64,000 bases of DNA from Fen-1308 sp035319185 (GTDB taxonomy: Bacteria > Nitrospirota > Thermodesulfovibrionia > Thermodesulfovibrionales > Dissulfurispiraceae), in contig DATHDF010000074.1 of assembly GCA_035319185.1 (NCBI GenBank), positions 62,001 through 126,000 of the forward strand. Reading direction: 5' to 3'. Made by a program: the position numbers and the translations under genes. Shown here piece after piece: positions 26,487-35,064 of this stretch. The notes under the pieces are model-generated. The model was not told where the DNA came from. It saw only the letters and a program-made list of their open reading frames with translations, and did not search any database. Each line of letters starts with the position of its first letter. Within the stretch, counting starts at the first letter, position 1.

Positions 26487-27503
26487 ATGGTTAAGATTTA
26501 TTATGACAAAGACGCTAATCTGGGCCTTTTGAAAAAGAAGAAGATAGTGATTATGGGCTATGGCAGCCAGGGTCACGCTCATGCCAATAATCTTAAGGAA
26601 AGCGGTATGGATGTTATAGTCGCCGAGACAAAGGGAGCAAATTGGGACAAGGCGGTGGCGGCAGGATTTACGGTGATGACAGCGGCGGAAGCAGCAAAGA
26701 AAGGCGATATCGTTATGATACTGCTCCCCGATGAGATACAGGCTGATATATATAAGACTGAGATCGCGCCCAACATGAAGAAGGGTGTTTATCTCGGGTT
26801 TGCCCACGGCTTCAATATACATTTCGGCCAGATTGTTCCTCCCGTTGATGCGAATGTGTTCATGGTCGCTCCGAAAGGCCCTGGGCATCTTGTCAGGTCC
26901 GAATATTCCAAAGGGAGCGGCGTCCCCTGTCTGATAGCGGTAAATCAGGACCCGTCAAAAAACACCCGCGAGATCGCGCTCGCATATGCGTCGAGTATCG
27001 GCGGAGGCAGGGCAGGCGTCATTGAGACATCCTTCAGGGAAGAGACAGAGACAGACCTCTTCGGCGAGCAGGTAGTCCTTTGCGGCGGCCTGACCGCGCT
27101 GATTCAGGCGGGCTTCGAAACACTGGTGGAGGCGGGATATTCACCGGAGATGGCTTATTTCGAGTGCCTGCATGAGGTGAAGCTGATCGTCGATCTGATC
27201 TACGAGGGCGGGATATCGACGATGAGGTATTCTATCAGCAATACGGCACAGTACGGCGATATTACCAGAGGGCCGCGCATTGTCACAGATGAGACCAAAA
27301 AGGAGATGAAAAAGATACTAGGGGAGATCCAGGACGGCAAATTCGCCAACGAGTGGCTGCTTGAGTGCAAAGTCAACAAACCGACCTTCAATGCACTTAC
27401 CAAAAAAGGCGAAGGGCACCCGATCGAGGAGGTCGGAGCAAAACTGCGGGCCATGATGCCTTGGCTGAAGAAGGGTAAGCTGGTCGACAAGTCCAAAGCG
27501 TAG
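26487..27503 (+). CDS. ilvC: ketol-acid reductoisomerase (class I)
   Basis: A 338-residue enzyme of isoleucine, valine and leucine synthesis that isomerises and reduces acetolactate or acetohydroxybutyrate. It has the Rossmann VIMGYGSQGHAHANNL motif, PKGPGHLVRSEY, the metal-binding ETDLFGEQVVLCGG and the second domain ECLHEVKLIVDLIYEGG. A longer frame opens at 26430. The ATG at 26487 has GGAGG 8 bases upstream and gives the normal class I length, so it is chosen. Acetolactate synthase genes are not in the window. Confidence 0.96.
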   Translation: MVKIYYDKDANLGLLKKKKIVIMGYGSQGHAHANNLKESGMDVIVAETKGANWDKAVAAGFTVMTAAEAAKKGDIVMILLPDEIQADIYKTEIAPNMKKGVYLGFAHGFNIHFGQIVPPVDANVFMVAPKGPGHLVRSEYSKGSGVPCLIAVNQDPSKNTREIALAYASSIGGGRAGVIETSFREETETDLFGEQVVLCGGLTALIQAGFETLVEAGYSPEMAYFECLHEVKLIVDLIYEGGISTMRYSISNTAQYGDITRGPRIVTDETKKEMKKILGEIQDGKFANEWLLECKVNKPTFNALTKKGEGHPIEEVGAKLRAMMPWLKKGKLVDKSKA

Positions 27504-27508
27504 TGAGC

Positions 27509-27596
27509 AGGAATTCAGAGGAGAGCATCAGGAATTCAGAAGACCTGGAAGGTCGGCTTCCAGGTCTTCCCACCTGTCGTCCGGCTTCTGAATTCC
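27509..27596. repeat. nested inverted repeat between ilvC and psd
   Basis: Outer arms GGAATTCAGAAG (27531-27542) and CTTCTGAATTCC (27585-27596) are perfect complements. Inside them AAGACCTGGAAG (27540-27551) pairs with CTTCCAGGTCTT (27557-27568). An extra direct copy of AGGAATTCAGA lies at 27509-27519. There is no T-run, so it is not a standard terminator. It may be an RNA-processing or attenuation structure, or a dispersed repeat. Confidence 0.6.
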
Positions 27597-27612
27597 GGGC
27601 TGCCGAAAATAG

Positions 27613-28242
27613 ATGAAATTTGCCGGAGAAGGATATCCGTTTATCGGTTTTTTTGCCATTGTGACAGCGGTTGTATTGCTTGCATGGCCTGCGTGGATGG
27701 CGTTGCTGCCGCTGGCGCTGACACTTTTTATGGCTTACTTCTTCAGAGACCCTGACAGGTCTGTCCCGGAAGGGGAAGGTATCTTTGTGTCGCCCGCAGA
27801 CGGGAAGGTAATAGTGCTGCAGACCGTAAAGGAAAATCAGTTTATAAACGAAGAAATGCTGCAGGTAAGCATCTTCATGTCTCCGCTGAATGTCCATGTG
27901 AACCGCGCGCCATGCGATGGCGTGGTCGGCAACGTAGTGCATACGTCGGGGAAATTCCTCTCGGCATTCAAGCCCGAGGCGTCGTTGCAGAATGAGAATA
28001 TCGCCATGACGATGAACACGAAATACGGGACGATACTTGTCAAACAGATAGCGGGCTTTCTTGCTCGCCGCGCAGTATGCCGCGTCTCGCGCGGCGGCAC
28101 GCTGCGTAAGGGCGATCGATACGGGGTCATAAAGTTCAGCTCGCGCGTGGACATCTTTCTGCCCTTATCTACGGTGCCCATGGTCAAGCTCGGCGACATG
28201 GTGGCTGCAGGAGAGACCGTCCTGGGCCGCATTCAGCAATAG
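27613..28242 (+). CDS. psd: phosphatidylserine decarboxylase proenzyme (short form)
   Basis: A 209-residue short-form phosphatidylserine decarboxylase. Two N-terminal membrane helices (FIGFFAIVTAVVLLAWPAW and MALLPLALTLFMAY) are followed by the FFRDPDRSVP and SPADGKVIVL motifs and the NVHVNRAPCDG segment. The self-cleavage site, normally Phe-Gly-Ser, reads Phe-Ser-Ser here (IKFSSRVDIFLP), so the pyruvoyl-forming Ser is kept but the preceding Gly is Ser. It makes phosphatidylethanolamine from the product of the next gene. Its start is 109 bases after ilvC. Confidence 0.88.
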   Translation: MKFAGEGYPFIGFFAIVTAVVLLAWPAWMALLPLALTLFMAYFFRDPDRSVPEGEGIFVSPADGKVIVLQTVKENQFINEEMLQVSIFMSPLNVHVNRAPCDGVVGNVVHTSGKFLSAFKPEASLQNENIAMTMNTKYGTILVKQIAGFLARRAVCRVSRGGTLRKGDRYGVIKFSSRVDIFLPLSTVPMVKLGDMVAAGETVLGRIQQ

Positions 28243-28252
28243 GAGGTTCGCC

Positions 28253-29071
28253 ATGGCTTTCAGAAGAAGAGACCCTGGACGCAAACCGAAAAAAGGCGTC
28301 TACCTTTTGCCGAACACGCTGACGATATGCGGCATGTTTGCCGGATTTTACGCTATTTTGTCCGCTATCAACGGGGATTTTCTTAACGCTGCCTGGGCCA
28401 TCGTACTTGCTAATATCTTCGACGGCCTCGACGGCTGGATTGCGCGTCTGACGAATACCGCAACCAGATTCGGCATAGAGCTGGACTCTCTGTCAGACCT
28501 GGTTGCATTCGGCGTAGCCCCAAGTATAATGATGTACAAGTGGGTGCTTTCCCCATTTGACAGGCTCGGATGGGCGGCAGCCTTTTTATTTGTCGCTTGT
28601 GGCGCCCTGCGCCTGGCAAGGTTCAACGTGCAGACCGGTGCTCCTGGATCAAAGGCCTTCAAAGGGATGCCTATTCCAGGCGCGGCCACAATACTCGCTT
28701 CAATTGTAATTTTTTATTACGATTTTTGGACCGGGGTGCCGGACAAGAACGTTTTTTTTCCCATTATTACCATTCTTCTCTCCCTTTTGATGGTGAGCAC
28801 CCTTCGCTATCACGGGCTGAAGGAGATAGATTTCAGGGAAAGAAAACCGTTCTGGGCGCTGATAATTTTCGTACTCGTGCTGTTTGTTCTGCTTATTCAT
28901 CCGTCCACTGCGATCTTCATCTTTGCAATGGCTTATCTGATCTGGGGCCTTATCGAAAACATTTATATGCTTCTGAAAAGGAGACGTTTGAAAAAGCAGG
29001 AACTGCAGGCCGTATCCGGCGGTGCAGACACAACCCATACCGACGGGGGAGCGAACAATGCGAATCATTAA
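28253..29071 (+). CDS. pssA: CDP-diacylglycerol-serine O-phosphatidyltransferase
   Basis: A 272-residue integral membrane enzyme. The CDP-alcohol phosphotransferase signature DGLDGWIARLTNTATRFGIE with LDSLSDLVAFG carries the catalytic Asp residues. Several hydrophobic helices follow (LGWAAAFLFVACGALRLARF and beyond). It makes phosphatidylserine from CDP-diacylglycerol and L-serine, the substrate for psd. The ATG is 10 bases after psd and has GGAGG upstream. It overlaps leuA by 14 bases. The C-terminal roughly 40 residues are polar and look cytoplasmic. Confidence 0.94.
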   Translation: MAFRRRDPGRKPKKGVYLLPNTLTICGMFAGFYAILSAINGDFLNAAWAIVLANIFDGLDGWIARLTNTATRFGIELDSLSDLVAFGVAPSIMMYKWVLSPFDRLGWAAAFLFVACGALRLARFNVQTGAPGSKAFKGMPIPGAATILASIVIFYYDFWTGVPDKNVFFPIITILLSLLMVSTLRYHGLKEIDFRERKPFWALIIFVLVLFVLLIHPSTAIFIFAMAYLIWGLIENIYMLLKRRRLKKQELQAVSGGADTTHTDGGANNANH

Positions 29072-30563
29072 AATATTCGATACAACTTTAAGAGACGGTG
29101 AGCAGTCGCCGGGTGCTTCCATGAACGTTGAGGAAAAGCTTCGTGTCGCGCGGCAGCTGGTGAAGCTGGGCGTCGATATCATCGAAGCCGGGTTTCCTTA
29201 TGCATCTCCCGGCGATTTCGATGCAGTGCAGAGGATTGCTGCCGAGGTCCAGGGCGCGACCATAGCTGCGCTTGCACGGGCGAAGGAAGAGGACATAAGG
29301 AGCGCATACGAGTCGCTCAAGGGCGCGCCGGTGAAAAGGATTCATACCTTCCATTCCACCTCGGACATACACCTTAAGCATCAGTTCAGGGTAAGCCGCC
29401 AGGAGGCCCTTAAAAGGTCTGTGGAGATGGTAGCGCTTGCCGGAACGCTGGTCGAGGACGTTGAGTTTTCACCTATGGACGCCACAAGGTCGGATGTGGG
29501 ATATCTGCTTGATGTGCTCGACGCTGTCATTGCCGCAGGCGCTTCTACCGTAAACATTCCGGATACCGTAGGGTTTACGACACCCGATGAGTTCGGCGAC
29601 CTCATAAAGGTCATCAAGGAGAGGATTGGAGACAAGGCTGTGATCTCGGTACATTGCCACAACGATCTCGGCCTCGCTGTTGCCAATTCCCTGGCTGCTA
29701 TAAGAAACGGCGCCGGTCAGATAGAGTGCACAATAAACGGCATCGGAGAGAGGGCCGGCAACGCCTCTATGGAAGAAGTGGTTATGGCACTGAAGACAAG
29801 GCCGCACTATTACGAAGCAGACACCAATATAAGGACGACTGAAATATACAAGACAAGCCGTCTTATCTCAAAAATAACCGGCATAGCGGTGCAGCCGAAC
29901 AAGGCTATCGTCGGATCGAACGCCTTTGCTCACGAGTCGGGCATACATCAGGACGGGTATCTGAAAGAGCGGTCCACTTACGAGATCATGAGGCCCGAAG
30001 ATGTGGGGATTCCTCAGTCCAAGCTGGTGCTCGGCAAGCATTCCGGAAGGCACGCATTCAAGATGCGTCTGCTCGATCTGGGTTATGAATTAAGCGAGGC
30101 AGACCTGAACAGCACATTTGAAAAGTTCAAGCACCTGTCTGACCAGAAGAAATATATCTTCGATGAGGACATAGAGACCCTTGTTTCGCAGGAGGTCTCG
30201 AAGGTGCCGGAAGTCTATGCCCTGATCGGGCTTACGGTTTCAAGCGGTACGGAGATCAAACCGTCTGCAACAGTAATAATGACAGCGCGCGGCAAGACCG
30301 TTGAAAGTTCGAAGACGGGCGACGGTCCGGTAGATGCAGTCTACAGGGCGATAGCTGCGATCACGGATACCAGGAGCAGTCTCCTGAAATTCGACATAAA
30401 GGGGATTACGGGCGGCACCGATGCACTCGGCGAGGTTGTGGTGACCCTGGAGGAGAGCGGCAAGTCCGTCAGGGGACAGGGAGCCGACACCGACATCATT
30501 GTGGCTGCGGCAAAGGCGTACATCAACGCCCTGAACAAGCTGGAGATCAGAAAGCCGAAGTAA
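29058..30563 (+). CDS. leuA: 2-isopropylmalate synthase
   Basis: A 501-residue enzyme that condenses acetyl-CoA with 2-oxoisovalerate in leucine synthesis. It starts MRIIKIFDTTLRDGEQSPG with the metal-binding TTLRDGEQ and has HCHNDLGLAVANSL and the C-terminal allosteric LeuA dimer domain (SGTEIKPSATVIM and onward). The frame opens earlier at 29022, but the ATG at 29058 follows GGGGGAG and matches the family start. It overlaps pssA by 14 bases. The end is about 500 residues, normal for the family. Confidence 0.95.
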   Translation: MRIIKIFDTTLRDGEQSPGASMNVEEKLRVARQLVKLGVDIIEAGFPYASPGDFDAVQRIAAEVQGATIAALARAKEEDIRSAYESLKGAPVKRIHTFHSTSDIHLKHQFRVSRQEALKRSVEMVALAGTLVEDVEFSPMDATRSDVGYLLDVLDAVIAAGASTVNIPDTVGFTTPDEFGDLIKVIKERIGDKAVISVHCHNDLGLAVANSLAAIRNGAGQIECTINGIGERAGNASMEEVVMALKTRPHYYEADTNIRTTEIYKTSRLISKITGIAVQPNKAIVGSNAFAHESGIHQDGYLKERSTYEIMRPEDVGIPQSKLVLGKHSGRHAFKMRLLDLGYELSEADLNSTFEKFKHLSDQKKYIFDEDIETLVSQEVSKVPEVYALIGLTVSSGTEIKPSATVIMTARGKTVESSKTGDGPVDAVYRAIAAITDTRSSLLKFDIKGITGGTDALGEVVVTLEESGKSVRGQGADTDIIVAAAKAYINALNKLEIRKPK

Positions 30564-30576
30564 TCCATTTCCCGAA

Positions 30577-32004
30577 ATGAATATTCTGCTTACCGGGGCA
30601 ACGGGGTATATAGGCAGACGCCTTCTGCTCAGACTGCGGGAGGACGCCGATGTGTCTCTGCGCGTGCTTGTAAGAAATGCAAAAAAGCTGAACCCGGCTG
30701 ACGTCGGCGATGCAACGGTCATTGAAGGCGACACATTCAAATGCGCCTCTCTCGTTCGTGCACTCAAGGGAATCGATGTTGCTTATTACCTGATAAACCT
30801 TACCGGTGCCGGCAGGGATTTCAGCAAACTGGAGCGCCAAAGCGCAGAAATCTTCAGAGATATCTGCATCGAGTTCGGAGTTAAACGCATCATCTATCTT
30901 TCAGGCGTCGGCAGCATCGAGACCGCCTCGCCGCAGCTCCGGACAAAAATCGAGGCTGGAAATATCCTCAGCAGGAAACCTGACCGGATACAGACCATCT
31001 GGATCAGATCGGGGCTGACAATCGGCTCCGGCAGTGTAACCTTCGAAATGATAGAGGGAATGCTGGAGCGCCTGCCCTTCCTTATCTTGCCGTCCTGGAC
31101 GCAGGTAAAGACCAATACCGCATTTGTAACAGATGTGGTCGAGTACCTTTGTCAGGCAAAAGACCTGGCGTTGGATTGCAGTTCGGTCATCGATATAGGT
31201 GCTGTTCCCCTGACATTTCGCGAAATGATAGAGGCTATGGGGAATCGGATGGGAGTACAAAGGCCGATGATATCCATCCCTTTCGAATTTCCGCGACTGT
31301 CGACGTACTGGCTCAGTCTATTCACGTCAATCCCATATAGAATAGCTTCTGTGATAGTTGCAGGCATCCGGTCCGGTTATATAATTGATCACGAGGTCGC
31401 GGCAGCATGCTTTCCTTCCATAACTCCTCAACCTTTCGACGAAGCGGTGAGACGGGCCTTTATCAAAGTCGAAACGGACCAGGTCGTAAGTCGCTGGTGC
31501 GATAGCAGTGCCGGAGAGGTTTGCGATGTCAACGAAGTAGATGAAAGCGCAAACGCCAGATACAGGGATGAGACACGCAGCTCCTTTGGCGCACTCGATC
31601 CTTCAGCAGTATTCAGGGCGGTAAAATCTATCGGCGGAAAGGCCGGGTGGTTCACATTCGGATTCCTGTGGAAGATCAGGGGGCTTGTAGACAAACTGGT
31701 CGGCGGCTATGGCACGGCCAGGGGCCGCAGGGCCGAAAGCGATCTGCGCATCGGGGACAAGCTGGACTTCTGGGAGGTCGTTGACCTTCAGGAAAACCGG
31801 AGGATGCTTCTGGAGGCCCAGATGAAAGTGCCCGGTCGGGCCTGGCTCGAATTTACTATTCATGGGACGGAACTTGTCATAACCGCATACTTTACGCCCG
31901 AAGGCCTGTTGGGGAAGATATACTGGTACAGCCTCGTCCCTTCGCATCATTTTGTCTTCAAGGATCTGATCAAAAGCATTATCAAAAAAGCCGCATCGCT
32001 CTAA
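30577..32004 (+). CDS. NAD(P)-binding SDR protein with DUF2867 domain
   Basis: A 475-residue protein. The N-terminal atypical SDR has LLTGATGYIGRRLLLRL and RIIYLSGVGSIETAS; the C-terminal DUF2867 domain has FWEVVDLQENRRMLLEAQM and YFTPEGLLGKIYWYSLVP. The whole arrangement resembles nucleoside-diphosphate-sugar epimerase/DUF2867 proteins of unknown substrate. It sits 13 bases after leuA and is probably part of that transcript. I see no link to leucine synthesis. The start has no strong Shine-Dalgarno, so an internal start is possible. Confidence 0.8.
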   Translation: MNILLTGATGYIGRRLLLRLREDADVSLRVLVRNAKKLNPADVGDATVIEGDTFKCASLVRALKGIDVAYYLINLTGAGRDFSKLERQSAEIFRDICIEFGVKRIIYLSGVGSIETASPQLRTKIEAGNILSRKPDRIQTIWIRSGLTIGSGSVTFEMIEGMLERLPFLILPSWTQVKTNTAFVTDVVEYLCQAKDLALDCSSVIDIGAVPLTFREMIEAMGNRMGVQRPMISIPFEFPRLSTYWLSLFTSIPYRIASVIVAGIRSGYIIDHEVAAACFPSITPQPFDEAVRRAFIKVETDQVVSRWCDSSAGEVCDVNEVDESANARYRDETRSSFGALDPSAVFRAVKSIGGKAGWFTFGFLWKIRGLVDKLVGGYGTARGRRAESDLRIGDKLDFWEVVDLQENRRMLLEAQMKVPGRAWLEFTIHGTELVITAYFTPEGLLGKIYWYSLVPSHHFVFKDLIKSIIKKAASL

Positions 32005-32097
32005 TCATTCTTTGCTTCCAGTGTGATTTTGATCACGGCAGCAACCGGTCTTTCATTCTATAGTTAAACTGGATGCGGGTTTGATCTGCAGCCGTAT

Positions 32098-32178
32098 AAA
32101 GGCAACCCATCCGAAAGGATGGAGACGCAAAGCCACGGGCCTTGACCATGATAGGAGAGGCAGCCGGGCTGCCGGAGG
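32098..32178 (+). ncRNA. cyclic di-GMP-I (GEMM) riboswitch
   Basis: The element follows the GEMM-I consensus: GGCAACCCATCCGAAAGGAT (GAAA tetraloop on a stem), then GACGCAAAGCC, and later GAGGCAGCCGGGCTGCCGGA. It ends in a GGAGG that serves as the Shine-Dalgarno of the next ATG at 32184, so it could switch translation. The position I align with the specificity G20 of the Vibrio Vc2 element is G here, which favours cyclic di-GMP over cyclic AMP-GMP. Confidence 0.9.
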
Positions 32179-32183
32179 TGCGC

Positions 32184-33047
32184 ATGTTTCTCAGCAGAAG
32201 ACTCAACGGGCCGACACTAGTTTTGATGGCTTCTCTCTCATTCACGCTGCTACTGTTGATGACTGAAAAAGCCCTTTGTTCAGTAGCACTGACATGGACA
32301 GCACCCACAACCAATACCGACGGCAGTCCGCTGACCGATCTTGCCGGATATAAGATCTATTACGGAACGGCGCCCGGCAATTATTCCGCCTCTTTAAACG
32401 TCGGTAACACGACATCTGCGTCACTTACGCTCCCTCAATGCGGGGTAACCAACTACTTCGCAGCAACCGCATATGATATAGCCGGAATTGAAAGTACATA
32501 TTCCAATGAGGTGGCTAAGAGCGATCCCTGCACCGCGCCCACATGCGTCTATACATATTCGAACTGGGGAGCCTGCCGGCCTGACGGGACTCAGACAAGA
32601 ACAATACTGTCGGCGCTTCCAGGCGGCTGCACGGGAACCCCATTGCCGCTCACACAATCATGCACTTACATACCGCCGACATGCTTGTCATTTACGTATT
32701 CGGCATGGGGCGCCTGTCAACCGAATAATACGCAGACCAGAACTGTCTTGACCTCATCCCCCAGCGGCTGCACAGGCGGAAGTCCGGTAACTTCTCAGAC
32801 TTGTACTTTTGCCCAAACCTACACCATTACGGCCACTGCCGGTTCAGGCGGAAATATAAACCCGAGCGGTGTAGCAACGGTCAGCGGCGGCGCGACCCAG
32901 ACATATAAAATTACGCCTGCAAAGTCATTTACCATCGCAGGAGTGACAGTGGACGGCGTATCGGTCGGCGCGGTAAGCAGCTACACATTCAGCAACATGA
33001 TTGCCAACCATACGATATCGGCCACATTCACAAAAAAGAGACGCTAA
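32184..33047 (+). CDS. secreted FnIII / thrombospondin-like repeat protein under riboswitch control
   Basis: A 287-residue exported protein. The signal sequence has the hydrophobic core LVLMASLSFTLLLLMT. A fibronectin type III-like domain follows (LTWTAPTTNTDGSPLTDLAG to AATAYDIAGIES). Two thrombospondin type 1-like repeats come next, each with Ser-x-Trp-Gly-x-Cys and Gln-Thr-Arg (near residues 130 and 173). The C-terminal segment resembles bacterial InlB-like repeats (ITATAGSGGNINPSG). The ORF extends upstream to 32142 through the riboswitch, but the ATG at 32184 has GGAGG at 5 bases and is chosen. Adhesion or matrix function is inferred. Confidence 0.78.
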   Translation: MFLSRRLNGPTLVLMASLSFTLLLLMTEKALCSVALTWTAPTTNTDGSPLTDLAGYKIYYGTAPGNYSASLNVGNTTSASLTLPQCGVTNYFAATAYDIAGIESTYSNEVAKSDPCTAPTCVYTYSNWGACRPDGTQTRTILSALPGGCTGTPLPLTQSCTYIPPTCLSFTYSAWGACQPNNTQTRTVLTSSPSGCTGGSPVTSQTCTFAQTYTITATAGSGGNINPSGVATVSGGATQTYKITPAKSFTIAGVTVDGVSVGAVSSYTFSNMIANHTISATFTKKRR

Positions 33048-33060
33048 TATCCCGTCAACT

Positions 33061-33092
33061 AAAAAAGGGGCAGGATTCTGCCCCTTTTTTTT
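33061..33092. terminator. bidirectional rho-independent terminator
   Basis: GGGGCAG and CTGCCCC form a perfect hairpin around GATT, flanked by six A on the left and eight T on the right. It separates the riboswitch gene from the convergent leuD. Confidence 0.92.
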
Positions 33093-33125
33093 GACCTATT
33101 TCTGCCGTATGCGTTGCAGGCAGGC

Positions 33126-33650
33126 CTAATACTTTGAATCAGCGAACTCGACCCATCCCCCGGCCTTCACGAGCGCCTTGTCGAATTCTGCAATGCTATA
33201 TGTAAAGGCCTTAGTGCCTTTGGCTGAAGTAATCGTCAGCCTGTCTTTTTCGAAATCGATGGCGATGGATGCATCCGCAGCCCTGTGTTCAAAAAGTTCT
33301 TCAATAACGCCTTCCGACAGTTCTATAGCCAGCATCCCGCAGTTGAACATGTTTTGCCTGAAGATACGCGCAAAGCTTGAAGCAATAACTACATTGATGT
33401 CATTAACCTCAAAGACCCAGGGCGCATGTTCCCTCGACGACCCGCAGCCGAAGTTGGCGCGCGTAACGACAACCTTCGCCTCGCGAACGATCGGCGACTG
33501 AGGATCAAACCCCTGCATCTTGAGGTCTTCCAGCATATGGGGCTTCAGCGCCTCTTTCGAAATCTCAGTCAAATATTTTGCCGGGATTATCTCGTCGGTA
33601 TTGATATCGGACCTGTCAAGGAAAAGGACTTTGCCTCCGTAAGTTTTCAT
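33126..33650 (-). CDS. leuD: 3-isopropylmalate dehydratase small subunit
   Basis: A 174-residue small subunit. The family motifs RSDINTDEIIPAKYL and NFGCGSSREHAPWVFE are present, and VIASSFARIFRQNMFNCG follows. It pairs with LeuC to form isopropylmalate isomerase. It begins directly after the leuC stop, so the subunits are co-translated. The short length is the archaeal/type II-like form that occurs in many anaerobes. No leuB is in the window. Confidence 0.95.
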   Translation of the reverse strand: MKTYGGKVLFLDRSDINTDEIIPAKYLTEISKEALKPHMLEDLKMQGFDPQSPIVREAKVVVTRANFGCGSSREHAPWVFEVNDINVVIASSFARIFRQNMFNCGMLAIELSEGVIEELFEHRAADASIAIDFEKDRLTITSAKGTKAFTYSIAEFDKALVKAGGWVEFADSKY

Positions 33651-34946
33651 CTATATCGTCTCCTTTTTGAATTTTCTCGGGTCGGCGATCTTTCCCTCAA
33701 TTGCAGTCACCGCTGCGACTGCCGGACTCAGCAAATGCACGGTGCCGCCCTTGCCCATCCTGCCGCTGAAATTGCGGTTTGTCGTGGATGCGCAGACCTC
33801 ACCAGGGGCCAGCACGCCGTTTGACATACCGAGGCATGCGCCGCAGGTGGGGTTCGTGACGCAGAAACCGGCATCCATGAAAATCCCTATAATACCCTCG
33901 TCGTCTGCCTGTCTGAAAATCCGGGGTGTGGCAGGAGAAACCACGCCCCGCACCAGCGGAGATATCTGCCTGCCTTTCAGATATGCGGCAGCAACGCGCA
34001 GGTCCTCGATTCTTCCGTTGGTGCATGATCCAATATAAACCTGATCAACAGGCGTGCCTTCCATTTCAGTAACGTCTTTCACCTCGTCAGGTTTGAAGCC
34101 ATACGTGACCTGAGGAGCCAACTCCGAAACATCGATGTCCAGGACCCTGGAATATCTGCATCCCTCATCCGACCACCATTTCCTGAAATCCGCAATCGCT
34201 GCTCCCTTATCTTTATAGTCGGAGGAGATGAAGGGCCACAGATATTCTAGCGTCACCTCGTCAGGCATGCAGATTCCGGATGTGCCGCCGGCTTCGATAG
34301 CCATATTGCAAAGGGTCATTCTGCTTTCCATCGACATAACATCGACAACAGCACCCCTGAACTCGATTACGCAGTCTGTGGCACCTTTCACAGTAAGGGT
34401 CTTTATAACCTTGAGGATCACGTCCTTGGCATAAACACCCTCCGGCAGGTTGCCGTTGATATTCACCCTGATCGTCTCCGGCGCCCTGAAGCTGCATACC
34501 CCTTTAAGTATGCCGACCTCAAGGTCGGTCGTTCCGACGCCGGCTGCAAACGCGCCAAAAGCCCCGTGCGTGCAGGTGTGGGAGTCGCCCATAATCACGG
34601 TATACCCAGGCCTGATATATCCCTTCTCCGGAAATATCGCGTGGCAGACGCCGTTCCTTCCTATATCGAAGAAGTCGCGGATATTGTGTCGCCTCGCCCA
34701 GTCCCTGAGTATCTTGCCCTGCACTGCCGTCTTGGTGTCCTTGGCCGGGGTTACGTGATCGATGACAACCTTTATCTTCTCCGGATCAAAGACCCTGTCC
34801 TTGCCCCTCGCAACGAGGTCGTTTATCGCCACAGGGGTGGTTATCTCATGACAGAGGACCACGTCGACATTCAATACCTTTGTGCCTGGGAACGGCTCTT
34901 CTCTCAAATGCGCCCTGAAAACCTTTTCTGCCAATGTCATTGCCAT
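33651..34946 (-). CDS. leuC: 3-isopropylmalate dehydratase large subunit
   Basis: A 431-residue aconitase-family large subunit. The Fe-S ligands are visible in GSCTNGRIEDLRVAA and NPTCGACLG, and the substrate region is in MGDSHTCTHGAFGAFAAG. It isomerises 2- to 3-isopropylmalate with LeuD. The length fits the shorter HacA-like LeuC branch. It is divergent from the LysR-type gene across a 118-base A/T-rich region, which may be its control region. Confidence 0.95.
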   Translation of the reverse strand: MAMTLAEKVFRAHLREEPFPGTKVLNVDVVLCHEITTPVAINDLVARGKDRVFDPEKIKVVIDHVTPAKDTKTAVQGKILRDWARRHNIRDFFDIGRNGVCHAIFPEKGYIRPGYTVIMGDSHTCTHGAFGAFAAGVGTTDLEVGILKGVCSFRAPETIRVNINGNLPEGVYAKDVILKVIKTLTVKGATDCVIEFRGAVVDVMSMESRMTLCNMAIEAGGTSGICMPDEVTLEYLWPFISSDYKDKGAAIADFRKWWSDEGCRYSRVLDIDVSELAPQVTYGFKPDEVKDVTEMEGTPVDQVYIGSCTNGRIEDLRVAAAYLKGRQISPLVRGVVSPATPRIFRQADDEGIIGIFMDAGFCVTNPTCGACLGMSNGVLAPGEVCASTTNRNFSGRMGKGGTVHLLSPAVAAVTAIEGKIADPRKFKKETI

Positions 34947-35012
34947 TTTTTCACCTTCTTTCTTTATTCAAAAAGATATTCCTTGATCTTTATACGATTT
35001 TAGCTTATCATA

Positions 35013-35029
35013 AAACTATCCATTAGTTT
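35013..35029. promoter_or_regulatory. inverted repeat in leuC-lysR intergenic region
   Basis: AAACTA-TCCAT-TAGTTT is a perfect 6-base dyad with a 5-base centre, in the A/T-rich gap between the divergent leuC and LysR-type genes. This is the usual place for a LysR operator; which regulator binds is unproven. Confidence 0.5.
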
Positions 35030-35064
35030 AATTCATTAATTTCATAATTACGATAACATTTAGT

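Noticed and set aside
32142..32183. Upstream start of the secreted repeat protein at a TTG
   Set aside because: It would place the N-terminus inside the riboswitch; the ATG at 32184 has a good Shine-Dalgarno and a proper signal peptide.
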